Source: Methanocellales archaeon (lineage in GTDB: Archaea > Halobacteriota > UBA148). Taken from it: a stretch of DNA of 49,155 nucleotides. A program made the translations under genes and the position numbers. Each line of letters opens with the position of its first letter. The stretch's first letter is position 1. The stretch is from positions 61,147 to 110,301 of the forward strand of contig JASEEV010000002.1 in the NCBI GenBank assembly GCA_030019435.1. Direction: 5' to 3'. Under the pieces are notes generated by a model that was not told the origin of the DNA, did not search any database, and saw only the letters and a list, made by a program, of their open reading frames with translations. This document shows, one piece after another, positions 17,076-25,869 of this stretch.

Positions 17076-18290
17076 TCAGAAGTCAAACAAGGAACTCTGC
17101 GCCGCTATATGTTTTTGGCTCTCTTTCGGTAATTCCACTCGCCCATATTGTCCGCCTCCCCCAGGATGGAGAATTATCTGCCCATTTCTAAAAGCCATGA
17201 TCGCATCACATATACATGGGTCGATCATATCTAGTTGTGTTATGTTGGCGTCGACCAAAACAGTTACTTCGCTGCCGAATTTGGCTATGAGAATATTCCA
17301 CGCATCTCGCACCGCCTTGGTGCTCAAACCAGCATCGAGCGCCATGGCGATTATTTCTGCTAATGGAATCAATCTGAGATATGGCGGCCTATGCGGTGGA
17401 TGCTTTGGCTTCTCGTAATCAGCCAGTTCATTCACCCTGTCGCGAACGCCTTTTTTGATTTTCCCTCCACATGTGCATCTCCATTTTCTGGTGAAGCACT
17501 CATGAAGCGTATAGTGTTTATAGCATCGTATGCATGCGCTCTCGTTATATTTCCCTTCCTCGGGCGGAATACCTATGTTCAATACCGCTCTTCTGCCCTC
17601 TTCACGCAAGATCGCTTTTCTCAGTTCCTCATATGAGATGGCATCCACCTTAAACCTGTTAAACTCCCTTGCGAGACGAATCGGCCACGGACTGTGGGCA
17701 TCCGAATTGGTCAGAAATGTCAGATTGCTTAGCTCAGCTATTCTATCCGCATAGTCGGAGTCGGCACTCAGCCCCAACTCAATGAAAGATATGTGAGAGG
17801 TCATCGAACCATAGCAGTCCTTGATGCTGTCAAAATAAGCATACATCGCAGTCCATGGCGTGAATGCATGGCAAGGGCCGAACAACGCCCCCACTTCTTT
17901 TGCATACTCCGCGATTCGTTCTCCGCCCAAACGTATCTTAGGTCGTCCTTCTGAGGTGATATCGCTGGAGTACTTCGCAAATTTTTCGTGAAGCTCCTCA
18001 GCCTTGGAAATCGATGGTAAAATCAAAAGGTGGTGAACCCTGCTCATGTCTTCCACCTCACCAGTCAAGACAAAATGCGTATCGCCGGCGACAAACGTGC
18101 CCTCATCTATGCGTTCCAAAGCCCTGATTTCATCCAGCCATTTTGGGTGTAAACAATCCCCCGTCCCGATGAGCTCGATGCCCTTCTTGGATGCCCACCT
18201 AGTTAACATGAGAAGATTCATCTGCGTAGATGTGGCTGCAGAGTAGCGAGAGTGTATGTGCAAGTCAGCATTGACTTCCATCGGAATCAT
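17076..18290 (-). CDS. Endonuclease Q-family PHP protein
   Basis: The 404-aa protein starts with a PHP phosphoesterase domain (ADLHIHSRYS, GTGDCLHPKW, then histidine and aspartate motifs such as NSDAHSPWP). A zinc-finger region follows (CIRC and later CTCGG near 255-275), then a helical C-terminus. This is the plan of EndoQ, which nicks DNA 5' of deaminated bases. The last seven residues, QSSLFDF, fit a PCNA-interacting box (QxxLxxF), and PCNA is encoded at 37.2 kb. It overlaps the PAC2 gene by 4 bases. Confidence 0.88.
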   Translation of the reverse strand: MIPMEVNADLHIHSRYSAATSTQMNLLMLTRWASKKGIELIGTGDCLHPKWLDEIRALERIDEGTFVAGDTHFVLTGEVEDMSRVHHLLILPSISKAEELHEKFAKYSSDITSEGRPKIRLGGERIAEYAKEVGALFGPCHAFTPWTAMYAYFDSIKDCYGSMTSHISFIELGLSADSDYADRIAELSNLTFLTNSDAHSPWPIRLAREFNRFKVDAISYEELRKAILREEGRRAVLNIGIPPEEGKYNESACIRCYKHYTLHECFTRKWRCTCGGKIKKGVRDRVNELADYEKPKHPPHRPPYLRLIPLAEIIAMALDAGLSTKAVRDAWNILIAKFGSEVTVLVDANITQLDMIDPCICDAIMAFRNGQIILHPGGGGQYGRVELPKESQKHIAAQSSLFDF

Positions 18291-19045
18291 CCAATATAGC
18301 TTAGGTCTTCCTCACCCGGCGCTCTTACATGGGCTCGCTCTATTTCCCTTAGCCTGGCGATGATCTTCTCCATCTCCTTTGCCCTGTCCTCTAGAGCTCT
18401 CATGTCGATTTCCATGTCGAGAGCTCTGGATAGAACTCTTAGTACGGCTTGCGCGCTTCTTGGATCGACCAGATATCCGGATGTTTCACCCATTAGGCAG
18501 ATGGCATCTATGCCCCTTTGCTTGCCCATTCCAAGCAGTAATCCCGAGGCGCCTATTATGCCGCCGCCAGGCTCGTTTTCCTTAAAGCAGACGCCGTATC
18601 TCCTCATCTCATCCACCAAGCCTATGTCATTTACTGCGCCCAACACCCTTGGTCTCTCGACCAAATGACCGACTCCATAACCTCCCAAAGTGTAAATTCT
18701 CTTCACATCGTACTTTTGAGCGATGTCTAGATATGTTCTAGTTAACTCATAGTGACCGATATTAGTCGTGCTCTGATAATCTCCTACCAGTATAAGGAGA
18801 TCGTATTTGCCACCAGACCATGCATAGATTTCGTTCTTTACCAATTCTACCGTACCGTCACCCATCACTAAAACTTGTGGAGGGAAGTGGGATGAATGTA
18901 TCTCGATGATCTTGTCTGCACCCAGCTCTTCCACCATGTGCTCTGCAACCAACTTTCCCACATGCCCCACACCTGGCAGCCCCTCAATCATGATTGGAGT
19001 TTTTAACGTCACATCTTTAATTTGAACGATGCTGGTTTCCATCAT
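18287..19045 (-). CDS. Proteasome assembly chaperone, PAC2 family
   Basis: The 252-aa protein has the PAC2 fold signature: MIEGLPGVGHVGKLVAEHMV near the N-terminus, LLILVGDYQS, YTLGGYGVG near the middle, and GLLLGMGKQRGI. Archaeal members (PbaA/PbaB type) help assemble the 20S proteasome or act as ATP-independent chaperones. The start is most likely ATG 19045, which overlaps the nop10 stop (TGATG) and has GAGGTG just upstream. It sits in the long translation and replication operon. Confidence 0.88.
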   Translation of the reverse strand: MMETSIVQIKDVTLKTPIMIEGLPGVGHVGKLVAEHMVEELGADKIIEIHSSHFPPQVLVMGDGTVELVKNEIYAWSGGKYDLLILVGDYQSTTNIGHYELTRTYLDIAQKYDVKRIYTLGGYGVGHLVERPRVLGAVNDIGLVDEMRRYGVCFKENEPGGGIIGASGLLLGMGKQRGIDAICLMGETSGYLVDPRSAQAVLRVLSRALDMEIDMRALEDRAKEMEKIIARLREIERAHVRAPGEEDLSYIG

Positions 19046-19203
19046 CACACCTCTTTTTTCTTCATCTGTCTTCTATACTTGCCATACCTATCCGCTGGGG
19101 AGAACCTGGGCGGCAGCGGATTCTTTGTCTCATTCCCACAACTTGGGCAAATTTTTTTGAGCGTATAGATGCCACATGTGCATTTTCGCATTTTCGCTTT
19201 CAT
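19045..19203 (-). CDS. nop10: Nop10, H/ACA RNP component
   Basis: A 52-aa protein with the complete Nop10 signature: KCTCGIYTLKKICPSCG followed by NPLPPRFSPADRYGKYRRQ. It binds a zinc ion and joins Cbf5, Gar1 and L7Ae in guiding pseudouridylation of rRNA. It starts at ATG 19203, overlapping the aIF2-alpha stop by 4 bases, and is too short to be found by length alone. Its neighbours are those usual for archaea (S27e, aIF2-alpha, PAC2). Confidence 0.95.
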   Translation of the reverse strand: MKAKMRKCTCGIYTLKKICPSCGNETKNPLPPRFSPADRYGKYRRQMKKKEV

Positions 19204-19985
19204 GCCCAGTCCCTGTGAAATTCCCCCGTGCCTTCTGACTTTTCCACGATTTGAATAGCCGCTTCTGCTGCTTTTTTAAGTGCGCTCTCAGCTCTTTTGT
19301 AGTCTGGAGCAGTGACTCGAATGCGATAGCGAGGTGCACCGACATAACTGACCTCAAGGTCGACCCCAGGCATGTCAACTTTAGAGGCTGCCTCCAGTGC
19401 CTCCTTGATCACGTCAACGCCGTTAGGTAGTGGACATGTGAGACTAACATAACCAGCGATGTCGACGCTGGGGGGTTTCACGTTCTCTCTTGCAACCTTT
19501 GCAATTATATCAGCGTGCTCCTTGCTTATTTCGATCTCGGTCAATACGCTGGAACCGGCGACGGCTGCCTCCTCGAATGCCGTGTAGATGCTGCCAAACT
19601 TTTTTGTCAACTTATCGCCGACATCGTCATACAGCTGATCAACATCTACACCTGCCGCTGAAGCGACGAAATGTAGCCATTTTTCAGCTTTTTGCTCATT
19701 TTTCCATTCATGTATCTTCTCCCTTCTCTGATATTCATTCACATCTTTCAGCGATAAATCGATATGACCCCTAGTGGGAACGACGTTTAGAACTTTGCAC
19801 ACGATCTTCTGCCCCTCTCTGACATGATCGCGAATATATTTTATCCACCCAGAGGCGACTTCTGAGACGTGAATCAATCCCTCTTTGCCCTCATACTCAT
19901 CTAGTCCGACGAATGCCCCGAAATCAGCCACCTTTTTTACAGTGCAGACGACCAATTCTCCTTGTTCTGGCCACTCTCTACGCAT
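19200..19985 (-). CDS. Translation initiation factor aIF2 subunit alpha
   Basis: This 261-aa protein has the three-domain plan of aIF2-alpha. An S1 domain at about 8-80 (GELVVCTVKKVADFGAFVGL, then EGLIHVSEVASGWIKYI) is followed by a helical domain and a C-terminal alpha/beta domain that contacts aIF2-gamma. ATG 19985 is preferred over the in-frame GTG at 19994, because GGTGATC lies just upstream and the protein then begins with the usual MRREWPE. It forms part of aIF2, which brings initiator tRNA to the ribosome. Confidence 0.95.
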   Translation of the reverse strand: MRREWPEQGELVVCTVKKVADFGAFVGLDEYEGKEGLIHVSEVASGWIKYIRDHVREGQKIVCKVLNVVPTRGHIDLSLKDVNEYQRREKIHEWKNEQKAEKWLHFVASAAGVDVDQLYDDVGDKLTKKFGSIYTAFEEAAVAGSSVLTEIEISKEHADIIAKVARENVKPPSVDIAGYVSLTCPLPNGVDVIKEALEAASKVDMPGVDLEVSYVGAPRYRIRVTAPDYKRAESALKKAAEAAIQIVEKSEGTGEFHRDWA

Positions 19986-19990
19986 GATGA

Positions 19991-20158
19991 TCACCCTAAA
20001 ACTTCCAAGATCTGCGTTTTAATGTTTGCCTTCCCACCTCTTGGCTCCGCCAGCGTGCGACCGCAAATGAGGCATTTTACGATGGAGCTGGCTTTGTTAA
20101 AAATCACTTGCTCATTCTCGCAATCATTGCATTTCACCCTAATAAATTTTGACCCCAT
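19991..20158 (-). CDS. rps27e: Ribosomal protein S27e
   Basis: A 55-aa protein starting [17 protein letters not shown], with the zinc ribbon CNDC and CLICG, and ending in a short basic tail. This is the small-subunit protein S27e. The start is set at ATG 20158, because the longer frame to 20197 runs into the L44e gene and adds residues not seen in the family. It is followed within a few bases by aIF2-alpha, the usual archaeal order. Confidence 0.95.
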   Translation of the reverse strand: MGSKFIRVKCNDCENEQVIFNKASSIVKCLICGRTLAEPRGGKANIKTQILEVLG

Positions 20159-20160
20159 GG

Positions 20161-20439
20161 TCACTCCACCAATTCGAACCTGGATGCTCTGAAACAAGGT
20201 CTCTGATGTGCTTTATTACACTCAGTACATCGATATCTTAATGCCACTCTTTTCGTAGGCTTGTCTCCACTGGGAACCTTGGAAAACTTCCCCAGATTAC
20301 CTATGCCCTTTGCCCTTTTCTTCTGCCGCGCGATCCAAGTTAACGTCGAAGCTCTTCCTTTCTTGACCTTTTCCACCTCATGCATGGTATGCTTATTGCA
20401 ATAGGGACAATATGTCCTCAACTCTCTAGGCATCTTCAT
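20161..20439 (-). CDS. rpl44e: Ribosomal protein L44e
   Basis: This 92-aa protein starts [18 protein letters not shown] and has the second zinc knuckle CTECN near residue 71. Both are typical of L44e of the large subunit. GGGAG lies about 8 bases before ATG 20439, which favours it over the in-frame TTG at 20454. The start region overlaps the 3' end of the GINS gene by 14 bases, and S27e follows within 3 bases. Confidence 0.95.
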   Translation of the reverse strand: MKMPRELRTYCPYCNKHTMHEVEKVKKGRASTLTWIARQKKRAKGIGNLGKFSKVPSGDKPTKRVALRYRCTECNKAHQRPCFRASRFELVE

Positions 20440-21031
20440 GCTCTTTGCTCCCAATTTTGACCGACATAGCTAGGTGACGATCGCATAAGACCTTGGCATT
20501 TGCTTTCGGTAAAACAACCAGATCTTCCTTTGATAGCTGGTAATTGCGACCGTCAGCACCCACAAACATGGGGATATCCTCTAATACCCTCACTATCCTG
20601 AACTCCTTCCTTATATTCACATCCGAAGGGGGCTGAAGTGTTAAAGAACTTTCGCTCTTAGCTAACTTTGGCATGACGATGGGGTCTAGTATGGTTGCTC
20701 TGCTCCCCTCGATTAGGTCGGTCAATTGCTCGAATACCTCCAATTCTTCCGGTGTCGCACCTTTAGGAGAGATTTGCAGTCCACTCGCTCTAGAGGATGC
20801 CATCTTTACGATCTTGCCCATGCGTCGTTCGAATATGCCCTCGATAACGCGACGTGCGCTCCGCAACTCATCATCAATCCTCATCGCCTGAGAGCTTTCC
20901 ACCTTATGTCTCTCCTCCTCTAACGCGCTGATATATGCCCTGACTTGCCCATAAAAATCTCGCTCGAGCTCTTGTAATCCCTCAGAACGGCGTTCATTTG
21001 CCTGAATCAGCCGTAGGTCCTCAAGGTTCAT
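20426..21031 (-). CDS. GINS subunit, Gins51 type
   Basis: The 201-aa protein has an N-terminal helical A domain (residues 1-110, with [16 protein letters not shown]) and a C-terminal beta-rich B domain (about 145-200, with [19 protein letters not shown]). That order, A then B, is the Gins51/Sld5-type archaeal GINS subunit. GINS links MCM with the recJ-like nuclease and primase at the fork. Its 3' end overlaps L44e and its start overlaps priS, a well-known archaeal linkage of replication with ribosomal genes. Confidence 0.88.
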   Translation of the reverse strand: MNLEDLRLIQANERRSEGLQELERDFYGQVRAYISALEEERHKVESSQAMRIDDELRSARRVIEGIFERRMGKIVKMASSRASGLQISPKGATPEELEVFEQLTDLIEGSRATILDPIVMPKLAKSESSLTLQPPSDVNIRKEFRIVRVLEDIPMFVGADGRNYQLSKEDLVVLPKANAKVLCDRHLAMSVKIGSKEHEDA

Positions 21032-22196
21032 ATTCCGCCATACCTCTGCACATCAAAAATATCGCCAGATGCTCAGGAAGATCTTGCTTTCCTTTTTTTA
21101 TCACGTGCCTCTCATCCTTTATCTCAACATCGCTCGCTTTGGTCACATTCACTCTGATCATGTCATCTCCAAAGACGATTGCATCGCTTAATGGATCGAA
21201 CGTCTCCAGTTCCCCCAGCGTCAGTGGGGTTACTCGAAAACCAGATCCACCATGAAGAGATGTAGGCAACCTAATCAGTCGCTTGACGTCTGCGGTGACA
21301 GGCTCGTCTGGCTTGGCTCCGACATCAGCGATGGCTCTCTTGACGAGCTCTCTCCAGAAAGAGACGGGGATCCTCCTAGATGCGCTCAGATTCCCCTTTC
21401 TGACAGATGCGAGATGCGATTTGTTTTTCGCCATTTTTAGTATTTCTAATGCCCTCTCATCACCGATACCTTCGAAGCTTTTAAGGATTTTGATCGCTTC
21501 GTCTTCATCCTTTCTACCCACATCTAGCAAAAAAGATACGATCCAGCTATTGATCCTGCCACCCCATCCTTTGCTCTCTTGAGAGGGGATTCGCACCACT
21601 TTAGCATGCCCAAAGTCTCCACCAACAATTTTTTCTCCAAAAATCCGATCCATTTCAAGTGTCAAGCCAGTCAAATAATCCACAATTTCCCTGCGTTCTG
21701 GACTCTCCAACTCGATCATCCTTGGCTCCCGCACATGGATATGATAACCCCTCCCCCCTGAAAACACGATCTCGATGTCATCCTCAGCGAGCGCAAAATC
21801 CGCTCTTAGGAAATCTATGAGCTTAAGCGTTTCCTCTTTTGTCCTCTGGAGCATGTCCCCATAGGTGGTCCATTTTATCTGAAGATGATCTGCATCGAGA
21901 TCAAATATCAAGTCTGCACCTCGCCATCCCTTCTCCTTCATAGTAGGAGCGCCAGGATACATGTAATATGCTGCCGAATGAAATGCATGGGCTGGGACCA
22001 TACTCCTGATATAGTCGATCGCCTCCCATGCAGTCATAAATGACTTATGTCTCCTCATCACGATGTCCGGATATGATTCATCGAAGAATATGAAGCCCCA
22101 CTCTCGTTGCTCGAACCTAGGTGGCAGTCGGATGGATGCGGACTGATAATACTCCCTAAATCTATCTTGGATGAATTCTTTGGTTCGCTCGTTCAC
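21021..22196 (-). CDS. priS: DNA primase small (catalytic) subunit
   Basis: The 391-aa protein has the archaeo-eukaryotic primase core. The metal-binding motif LIFDLDADHL lies at 96-105, with D99, D101 and D103. SGGRGYHIHV follows at about 147, then a long C-terminal region. It polymerises RNA/DNA primers and works with PriL, encoded at 36.2 kb in this window rather than adjacent. It overlaps the GINS gene by 11 bases. Confidence 0.94.
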   Translation of the reverse strand: MNERTKEFIQDRFREYYQSASIRLPPRFEQREWGFIFFDESYPDIVMRRHKSFMTAWEAIDYIRSMVPAHAFHSAAYYMYPGAPTMKEKGWRGADLIFDLDADHLQIKWTTYGDMLQRTKEETLKLIDFLRADFALAEDDIEIVFSGGRGYHIHVREPRMIELESPERREIVDYLTGLTLEMDRIFGEKIVGGDFGHAKVVRIPSQESKGWGGRINSWIVSFLLDVGRKDEDEAIKILKSFEGIGDERALEILKMAKNKSHLASVRKGNLSASRRIPVSFWRELVKRAIADVGAKPDEPVTADVKRLIRLPTSLHGGSGFRVTPLTLGELETFDPLSDAIVFGDDMIRVNVTKASDVEIKDERHVIKKGKQDLPEHLAIFLMCRGMAEYEP

Positions 22197-22206
22197 AAGT
22201 TAGTGG

Positions 22207-23007
22207 TTAGATTTTATACCTCTTTTGCCTTTCTATCGCATCATCCAGCCTTAAGGGAATGTCATCCCTATGCATGACTTCTCTGAAGAGTCTAACTAAT
22301 ATGGGCGCCTCCAACCCATGTGACTCCAAGAGCTCAGAGTTGGTTAACACCTCTTCTACATCCCCGTTTGCAGCTATTTTTCCGTCGAACAGCACGATAG
22401 CTCTGTCGCAAGTCTCTGAGACCATCTCTATGTCATGGGTTGCCATTATTTTGGTCACATCGAATCCGTTCAGGAGCTCTATCAGACCTCTTCTAGCATG
22501 TGGGTCGACGTTACTGGTCGGCTCATCCAATACCAGGATTTCCGGCTCCATCGACAATACAGTGGCAATGGAGATCCTTTTCTTTTCCCCAAAACTCAGG
22601 TGATGAGGCGCCCTTCTCTCATAGCCTGACATGCCCACCTGCTTTAACGCCCTTCTGACTTTTTCCTTCACCTCAGAAAAACCCATGTTTATCGGCCCAA
22701 ACGCGACGTCATCAAAGACCGTGGGCATGAACAGCTGGTCATCCGGGTCTTGGAAGACCATGCCAACTTTGCTCCTGATCTCTCTGATGTTCTCCTCCAC
22801 ATTCATCCCCAAAACCTCGACATCTCCCCTATCGCTTTGAAGAATCCCATTCAAATGTAATAGTAGCGTTGACTTTCCCGCCCCATTAGGTCCTATTAGT
22901 GCAACGGATTCTCCCTCAAAAATATCTAAGCTGACTCCTCTCAGCGCCCTCGTGCCATCTGGATATGTATACTCTAAGTCTTTTATCGCAACCACTTTTT
23001 TCGCCAA
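22207..23007 (-). CDS. cbiO: Cobalt transporter ATP-binding protein CbiO
   Basis: A 266-aa ABC ATPase with Walker [10 protein letters not shown] at 39-47, Q-loop [11 protein letters not shown], signature LSFGEKKR, Walker [11 protein letters not shown] and a histidine switch (MATHD). It belongs to the energy-coupling-factor group and powers uptake of Co2+ or Ni2+ through CbiM. It starts at TTG 23007. The bases GGTGTTGTAATTGGCGAAA around this TTG are identical to those around the tbp start at 5.76 kb. It is the last gene of the cobalt operon. Confidence 0.94.
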   Translation of the reverse strand: MAKKVVAIKDLEYTYPDGTRALRGVSLDIFEGESVALIGPNGAGKSTLLLHLNGILQSDRGDVEVLGMNVEENIREIRSKVGMVFQDPDDQLFMPTVFDDVAFGPINMGFSEVKEKVRRALKQVGMSGYERRAPHHLSFGEKKRISIATVLSMEPEILVLDEPTSNVDPHARRGLIELLNGFDVTKIMATHDIEMVSETCDRAIVLFDGKIAANGDVEEVLTNSELLESHGLEAPILVRLFREVMHRDDIPLRLDDAIERQKRYKI

Positions 23008-23817
23008 TTACAACACCGCCCAAATCATGGTGAGAAATGTGAGGAAGGAAATCATGAAGCAGAGATCAAGTTTTCTTACGTGTAGATCATCTAGTATCTT
23101 TATCTTGCCACTGAAGCCTCTCGAAACCATCGCAACATAAACTCGCTCACCTCGCTCGTAGGTTCTGACGAACAACGTTCCAATTATGTTCCCAACGGTC
23201 TTTATGTGCCATTTGCTGTTTCCACCAAAACTTCTCGCATCTCTAGCGCATTTCATCCGCATCACCTCGTCCCCTAGAACGAAGACGTAGCGGTACATGA
23301 AGGATACGATCATCACCATCACCCTTGGCATTCCAAGTTTTTCAAAGCCCTTCAAGAGCCTGGGAAACTTCGTTGTGGACGCAAGGGCGAGCATGCTCAA
23401 CACGGAGAGCCATGATTTTGACAGGACGTTGAACAGGGTTTCTAGCCCAGTATATGTGACGTTCAAATGCAAAGAGGCGAAGCTGTATGAACCAGCGATC
23501 TCTCCTTCTTTGAGAAATGGAATGAAAATCGCTATGAGCAAAACGAATGGGATGATCACCAGTGATCTTTTAAACACAAATCTCAGCGGAACTTTCGAGA
23601 CCAGAATGACGCTAAAGATCAACAGAAAGTAAAACAAAAATTTCAGGGAACCCATTAGGACCTCTGATGGTTGAGCAAAGATGATCGAGAATCTTGGTGG
23701 CTGAGTGGAGATCACGAAGAATATGAAAGAAAAGAATGAGATTATCTTGATGCGTGGGTCTAGGCGATGTATTACGCTATCAAGCTCAGCATACTTGTCT
23801 ATGAAGTCGTGTTTCAT
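23008..23817 (-). CDS. cbiQ: Cobalt transporter transmembrane protein CbiQ
   Basis: The 269-aa membrane protein belongs to the EcfT/CbiQ family. It has about five to six hydrophobic helices and the coupling-region motif ARDARSFGG, followed by [27 protein letters not shown]. The arginine-rich A-R-[GS] motifs that contact the ATPase are therefore present. Its stop abuts the cbiO start. Confidence 0.94.
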   Translation of the reverse strand: MKHDFIDKYAELDSVIHRLDPRIKIISFFSFIFFVISTQPPRFSIIFAQPSEVLMGSLKFLFYFLLIFSVILVSKVPLRFVFKRSLVIIPFVLLIAIFIPFLKEGEIAGSYSFASLHLNVTYTGLETLFNVLSKSWLSVLSMLALASTTKFPRLLKGFEKLGMPRVMVMIVSFMYRYVFVLGDEVMRMKCARDARSFGGNSKWHIKTVGNIIGTLFVRTYERGERVYVAMVSRGFSGKIKILDDLHVRKLDLCFMISFLTFLTMIWAVL

Positions 23818-23819
23818 CG

Positions 23820-23909
23820 TTAAATACCTTTTTTGATCTCTCCAAGCGCCTTGCTTAAATGTCTTGTGCCATCTTTCATGCTTGCTAAAATGAGCTCAGT
23901 TTTTATCAT
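23820..23909 (-). CDS. 29-aa ORF in the cobalt operon
   Basis: Between cbiN and cbiQ an ATG at 23909 opens a 29-codon frame (MIKTELILASMKDGTRHLS, then a charged end) that stops two bases before the cbiQ start. It fills the gap tightly, which favours a real gene or a leader that couples translation. A weak GAAAGAG lies close upstream. It has no recognised family. It could simply be spacer sequence that happens to be open. Confidence 0.35.
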   Translation of the reverse strand: MIKTELILASMKDGTRHLSKALGEIKKGI

Positions 23910-23917
23910 CTCTTTCT

Positions 23918-24223
23918 TTAATTTTTGTCTCTCTCCACTGAACTTCCCTTTAACGCTTTCCCTATCCCGTATACAAGCCCAAACATCATCAGAGTTCCTA
24001 TCAAGCCTGCAAGCGAGGTTGCCAAGGTTTCGTTGCTTATGCCTGGCACGACGTAGTCTGGCATCGGTGAATGCATCACCTCATGTCCCTCTCCCAATTC
24101 TATGAAGTCGTGATCTATTGCAACCCTCTCTAGACCATCTGGGAGCGAGGAAGCAAAGGGCGAGATCACTCCGGCAAGAACCAATGCTATGATAAGGCCA
24201 ATGTGCCACCATTTTAGCTCCAT
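23918..24223 (-). CDS. cbiN: Cobalt transport accessory protein CbiN-like (PDGLE domain)
   Basis: A 101-aa protein with an N-terminal helix (HIGLIIALVLAGVISPFAS), then SLPDGLERVA, which gives the PDGLE domain its name, an extracellular loop, and a C-terminal helix (LAGLIGTLMMFGLVYG). It supports metal transport by CbiM. AGGTGA sits a few bases before ATG 24223, which I prefer to the in-frame GTG at 24232. It follows cbiM directly. Confidence 0.9.
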   Translation of the reverse strand: MELKWWHIGLIIALVLAGVISPFASSLPDGLERVAIDHDFIELGEGHEVMHSPMPDYVVPGISNETLATSLAGLIGTLMMFGLVYGIGKALKGSSVERDKN

Positions 24224-24232
24224 TTCTATCAC

Positions 24233-24868
24233 CTAGATTTTTTGCAGTTCCAGCAAATCCGGTCTAGACCTCAACACCATTCCCACGACCACCACTGTGA
24301 TGCCCGCCTCGATAGCTCCAATTAGCACATGTACACCTGCCATCGCCGGCAATGCAACTCCTAACGGAACAACTCCAGAGGCACCAAGCATTATCGCACA
24401 TGCTATTGCTCCAAGCATCAAAGTGATCCATGCCGCAACTCCTGCACCAACCAGCATCCCTTTCTCTCCTCCAATCACCTTCCTTATTCCTTGGTATATG
24501 TAGTATCCTAGAATCGTCCCTATCAGTCCCATGTTGAATATGTTCGCCCCTAAGGTGGTGATTCCACCATCCTGGAAGAAGATGGCTTGGACGGCAAAAA
24601 CGGTTGACATGACTATCGTCGCAGCAAAAGGTCCAAGGAAGACGGCTGCTAGAACGCCACCCATCATGTGTCCTGATGTGCCGCCTGCCACGGGCGTGTT
24701 CAGCATCTGCGCTGCAAAGATGAATGCGGCTAGAACACCCATCATGGGCACGTGCCTCTCTCCAAGTTTTTCATTTGTCCTCTTGACTGCATAGCCAACG
24801 ATCACTATGGCTATGATCCACATCGACATCCATATCGGCGCACTCAAAAATCCATCTGGTATGTGCAT
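24233..24868 (-). CDS. cbiM: Cobalt/nickel transporter substrate-binding membrane protein CbiM
   Basis: The 211-aa protein begins MHIPDGFLSAPIW, the conserved N-terminus whose histidine and backbone bind the metal, and has about six hydrophobic helices. HIPDGFLS is the hallmark of the family. It captures Co2+ (or Ni2+) for the CbiMNQO transporter. It is first in its operon and shares a regulatory region with the divergent surface-protein operon at 25.2 kb. Confidence 0.95.
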   Translation of the reverse strand: MHIPDGFLSAPIWMSMWIIAIVIVGYAVKRTNEKLGERHVPMMGVLAAFIFAAQMLNTPVAGGTSGHMMGGVLAAVFLGPFAATIVMSTVFAVQAIFFQDGGITTLGANIFNMGLIGTILGYYIYQGIRKVIGGEKGMLVGAGVAAWITLMLGAIACAIMLGASGVVPLGVALPAMAGVHVLIGAIEAGITVVVVGMVLRSRPDLLELQKI

Positions 24869-24893
24869 TCCGTCACCCTTTGGTTTTACGCAT

Positions 24894-24959
24894 CATTGGG
24901 AGGGTGAGTGGAACGATATGATAGATAGACTTTGATCCATAACCGTTCCACTTCCAATG
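24894..24959. promoter_or_regulatory. Nested inverted repeat upstream of cbiM
   Basis: AGTGGAACG (24907-24915) and CGTTCCACT (24944-24952) form a perfect 9-bp inverted repeat around 28 bases. CATTGG (24894-24899) and CCAATG (24954-24959) form a second pair outside it. The element lies 25 bases upstream of the cbiM start, so it would be in the 5' leader or be a protein-binding site. No B12-box of a cobalamin riboswitch is visible. A metal-dependent repressor site or leader hairpin are both possible. Confidence 0.5.
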
Positions 24960-24999
24960 CATCAATAGCAGTCATAAGTAATAAATTTTTCCCAAGAAA

Positions 25000-25095
25000 T
25001 AACACGATATTTGATGAATATTTATGTTTGTGTTAAAAATCCCTTGAAAATTGAAAAGTGTTACAAATAATATTTTTGTATGTTTATCGTGTTAC
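25000..25095. promoter_or_regulatory. Repeated GTGTTA motifs in the cbiM/surface-protein divergent region
   Basis: TAACACGAT at 25000-25008 is the exact inverse of ATCGTGTTA at 25086-25094. Two more GTGTTA copies lie at 25030 and 25058, the latter and the 25089 copy followed by C. The surrounding 24.96-25.17 kb is AT-rich, with TATA-like stretches for both divergent operons, and I see no gene in it. Half-sites of this form recall NikR sites reported from Desulfovibrio, but the spacing and orientation here differ. NikR is encoded at 34.96 kb. Confidence 0.45.
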
Positions 25096-25167
25096 TAATC
25101 GAAAGATATTTATTACATGAGGAAATACATCATCAGAACAGGGGGAATAAAAGGAGGGAACAAGAAA

Positions 25168-25869
25168 GTGAAAAAGAAGGCGGCAGTACTCTTGCTGGCG
25201 GCTGTATGTCTTTTTGCATTGGCAACGCCAGTAATGGCAGAAGAAATAAGCGTTACAAGAAGTTTTTCAACGACTTCTCCATCTCCAAATTCAGAGTTCG
25301 ACGTTATGCTGGCTATATACTGTCTTAACATCGGTGGCATCGTGGAAACCCTTCCAGACGGATTCACCTATGTCAGCACAACGCATCCCTCGGATCAGGT
25401 CAGCGTTTCAGGACAGAAGATTGCCTTTGCGGTGATAAATGAAAAGGAGATAAGATATAGGGTGAAAGCGCCATCTTCTGGCAGCGGCATGTTTACTGGA
25501 ATATGGGAGGATTTGTTGAGCGGAACAGATGGAACTATCAAGTACAATTCAGTATCGGTAGTAGAGTCGCCTACAATAGTAGTAGAATTATCGACAGAAT
25601 CGCCGGAAATAACAGTGCCAGTAACAGTAGTGATGCCGACTCCAACGCCTACGCCAACTCCTACACCTACACCAACGCCTACGCCAACACCAACTATAAC
25701 CCCGGTGCCCACACCGACTCCAACCCCAACTCTCACGCCAACCATCGAGTCCATCCTTGGAAGGCCCGGGGCAATGAGAGTGCCAGGATTTGAGGCAGCA
25801 TCTATGATAGGGGCATTATTAGCAGTGTGTCTTCTTGCATTCAGAGGGAAAGGAGGTAATGAAGGATGA
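25168..25869 (+). CDS. PGF-CTERM surface-anchored protein with Thr-Pro linker
   Basis: From GTG 25168 (AAGGAGG 10 bases upstream) the protein has 233 aa. It has a signal peptide (basic KKK, then AAVLLLAAVCLFALATPVMA), an exported domain of about 125 residues, a (Thr-Pro)n stretch of some 40 residues, and the C-terminal sorting signal VPGFEAASMIGALLAV with a basic tail. That is the PGF-CTERM signal cut by archaeosortase A, encoded at 38.8 kb, and replaced by a lipid anchor. It overlaps the gene for a BtuF-like binding protein by 4 bases, so it probably helps capture corrinoid or metal at the cell surface. Confidence 0.85.
   Translation: MKKKAAVLLLAAVCLFALATPVMAEEISVTRSFSTTSPSPNSEFDVMLAIYCLNIGGIVETLPDGFTYVSTTHPSDQVSVSGQKIAFAVINEKEIRYRVKAPSSGSGMFTGIWEDLLSGTDGTIKYNSVSVVESPTIVVELSTESPEITVPVTVVMPTPTPTPTPTPTPTPTPTPTITPVPTPTPTPTLTPTIESILGRPGAMRVPGFEAASMIGALLAVCLLAFRGKGGNEG

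Noticed and set aside
24869-24960. Cobalamin riboswitch upstream of cbiM
   Set aside because: No B12-box-like sequence is visible, and such riboswitches are rare in archaea. The structure is kept only as an inverted repeat.
25620-25750. Simple DNA repeat (CCAAC/CTACA-like) as a microsatellite
   Set aside because: It is in frame and encodes the Thr-Pro linker of the surface protein, so it is explained as coding sequence.
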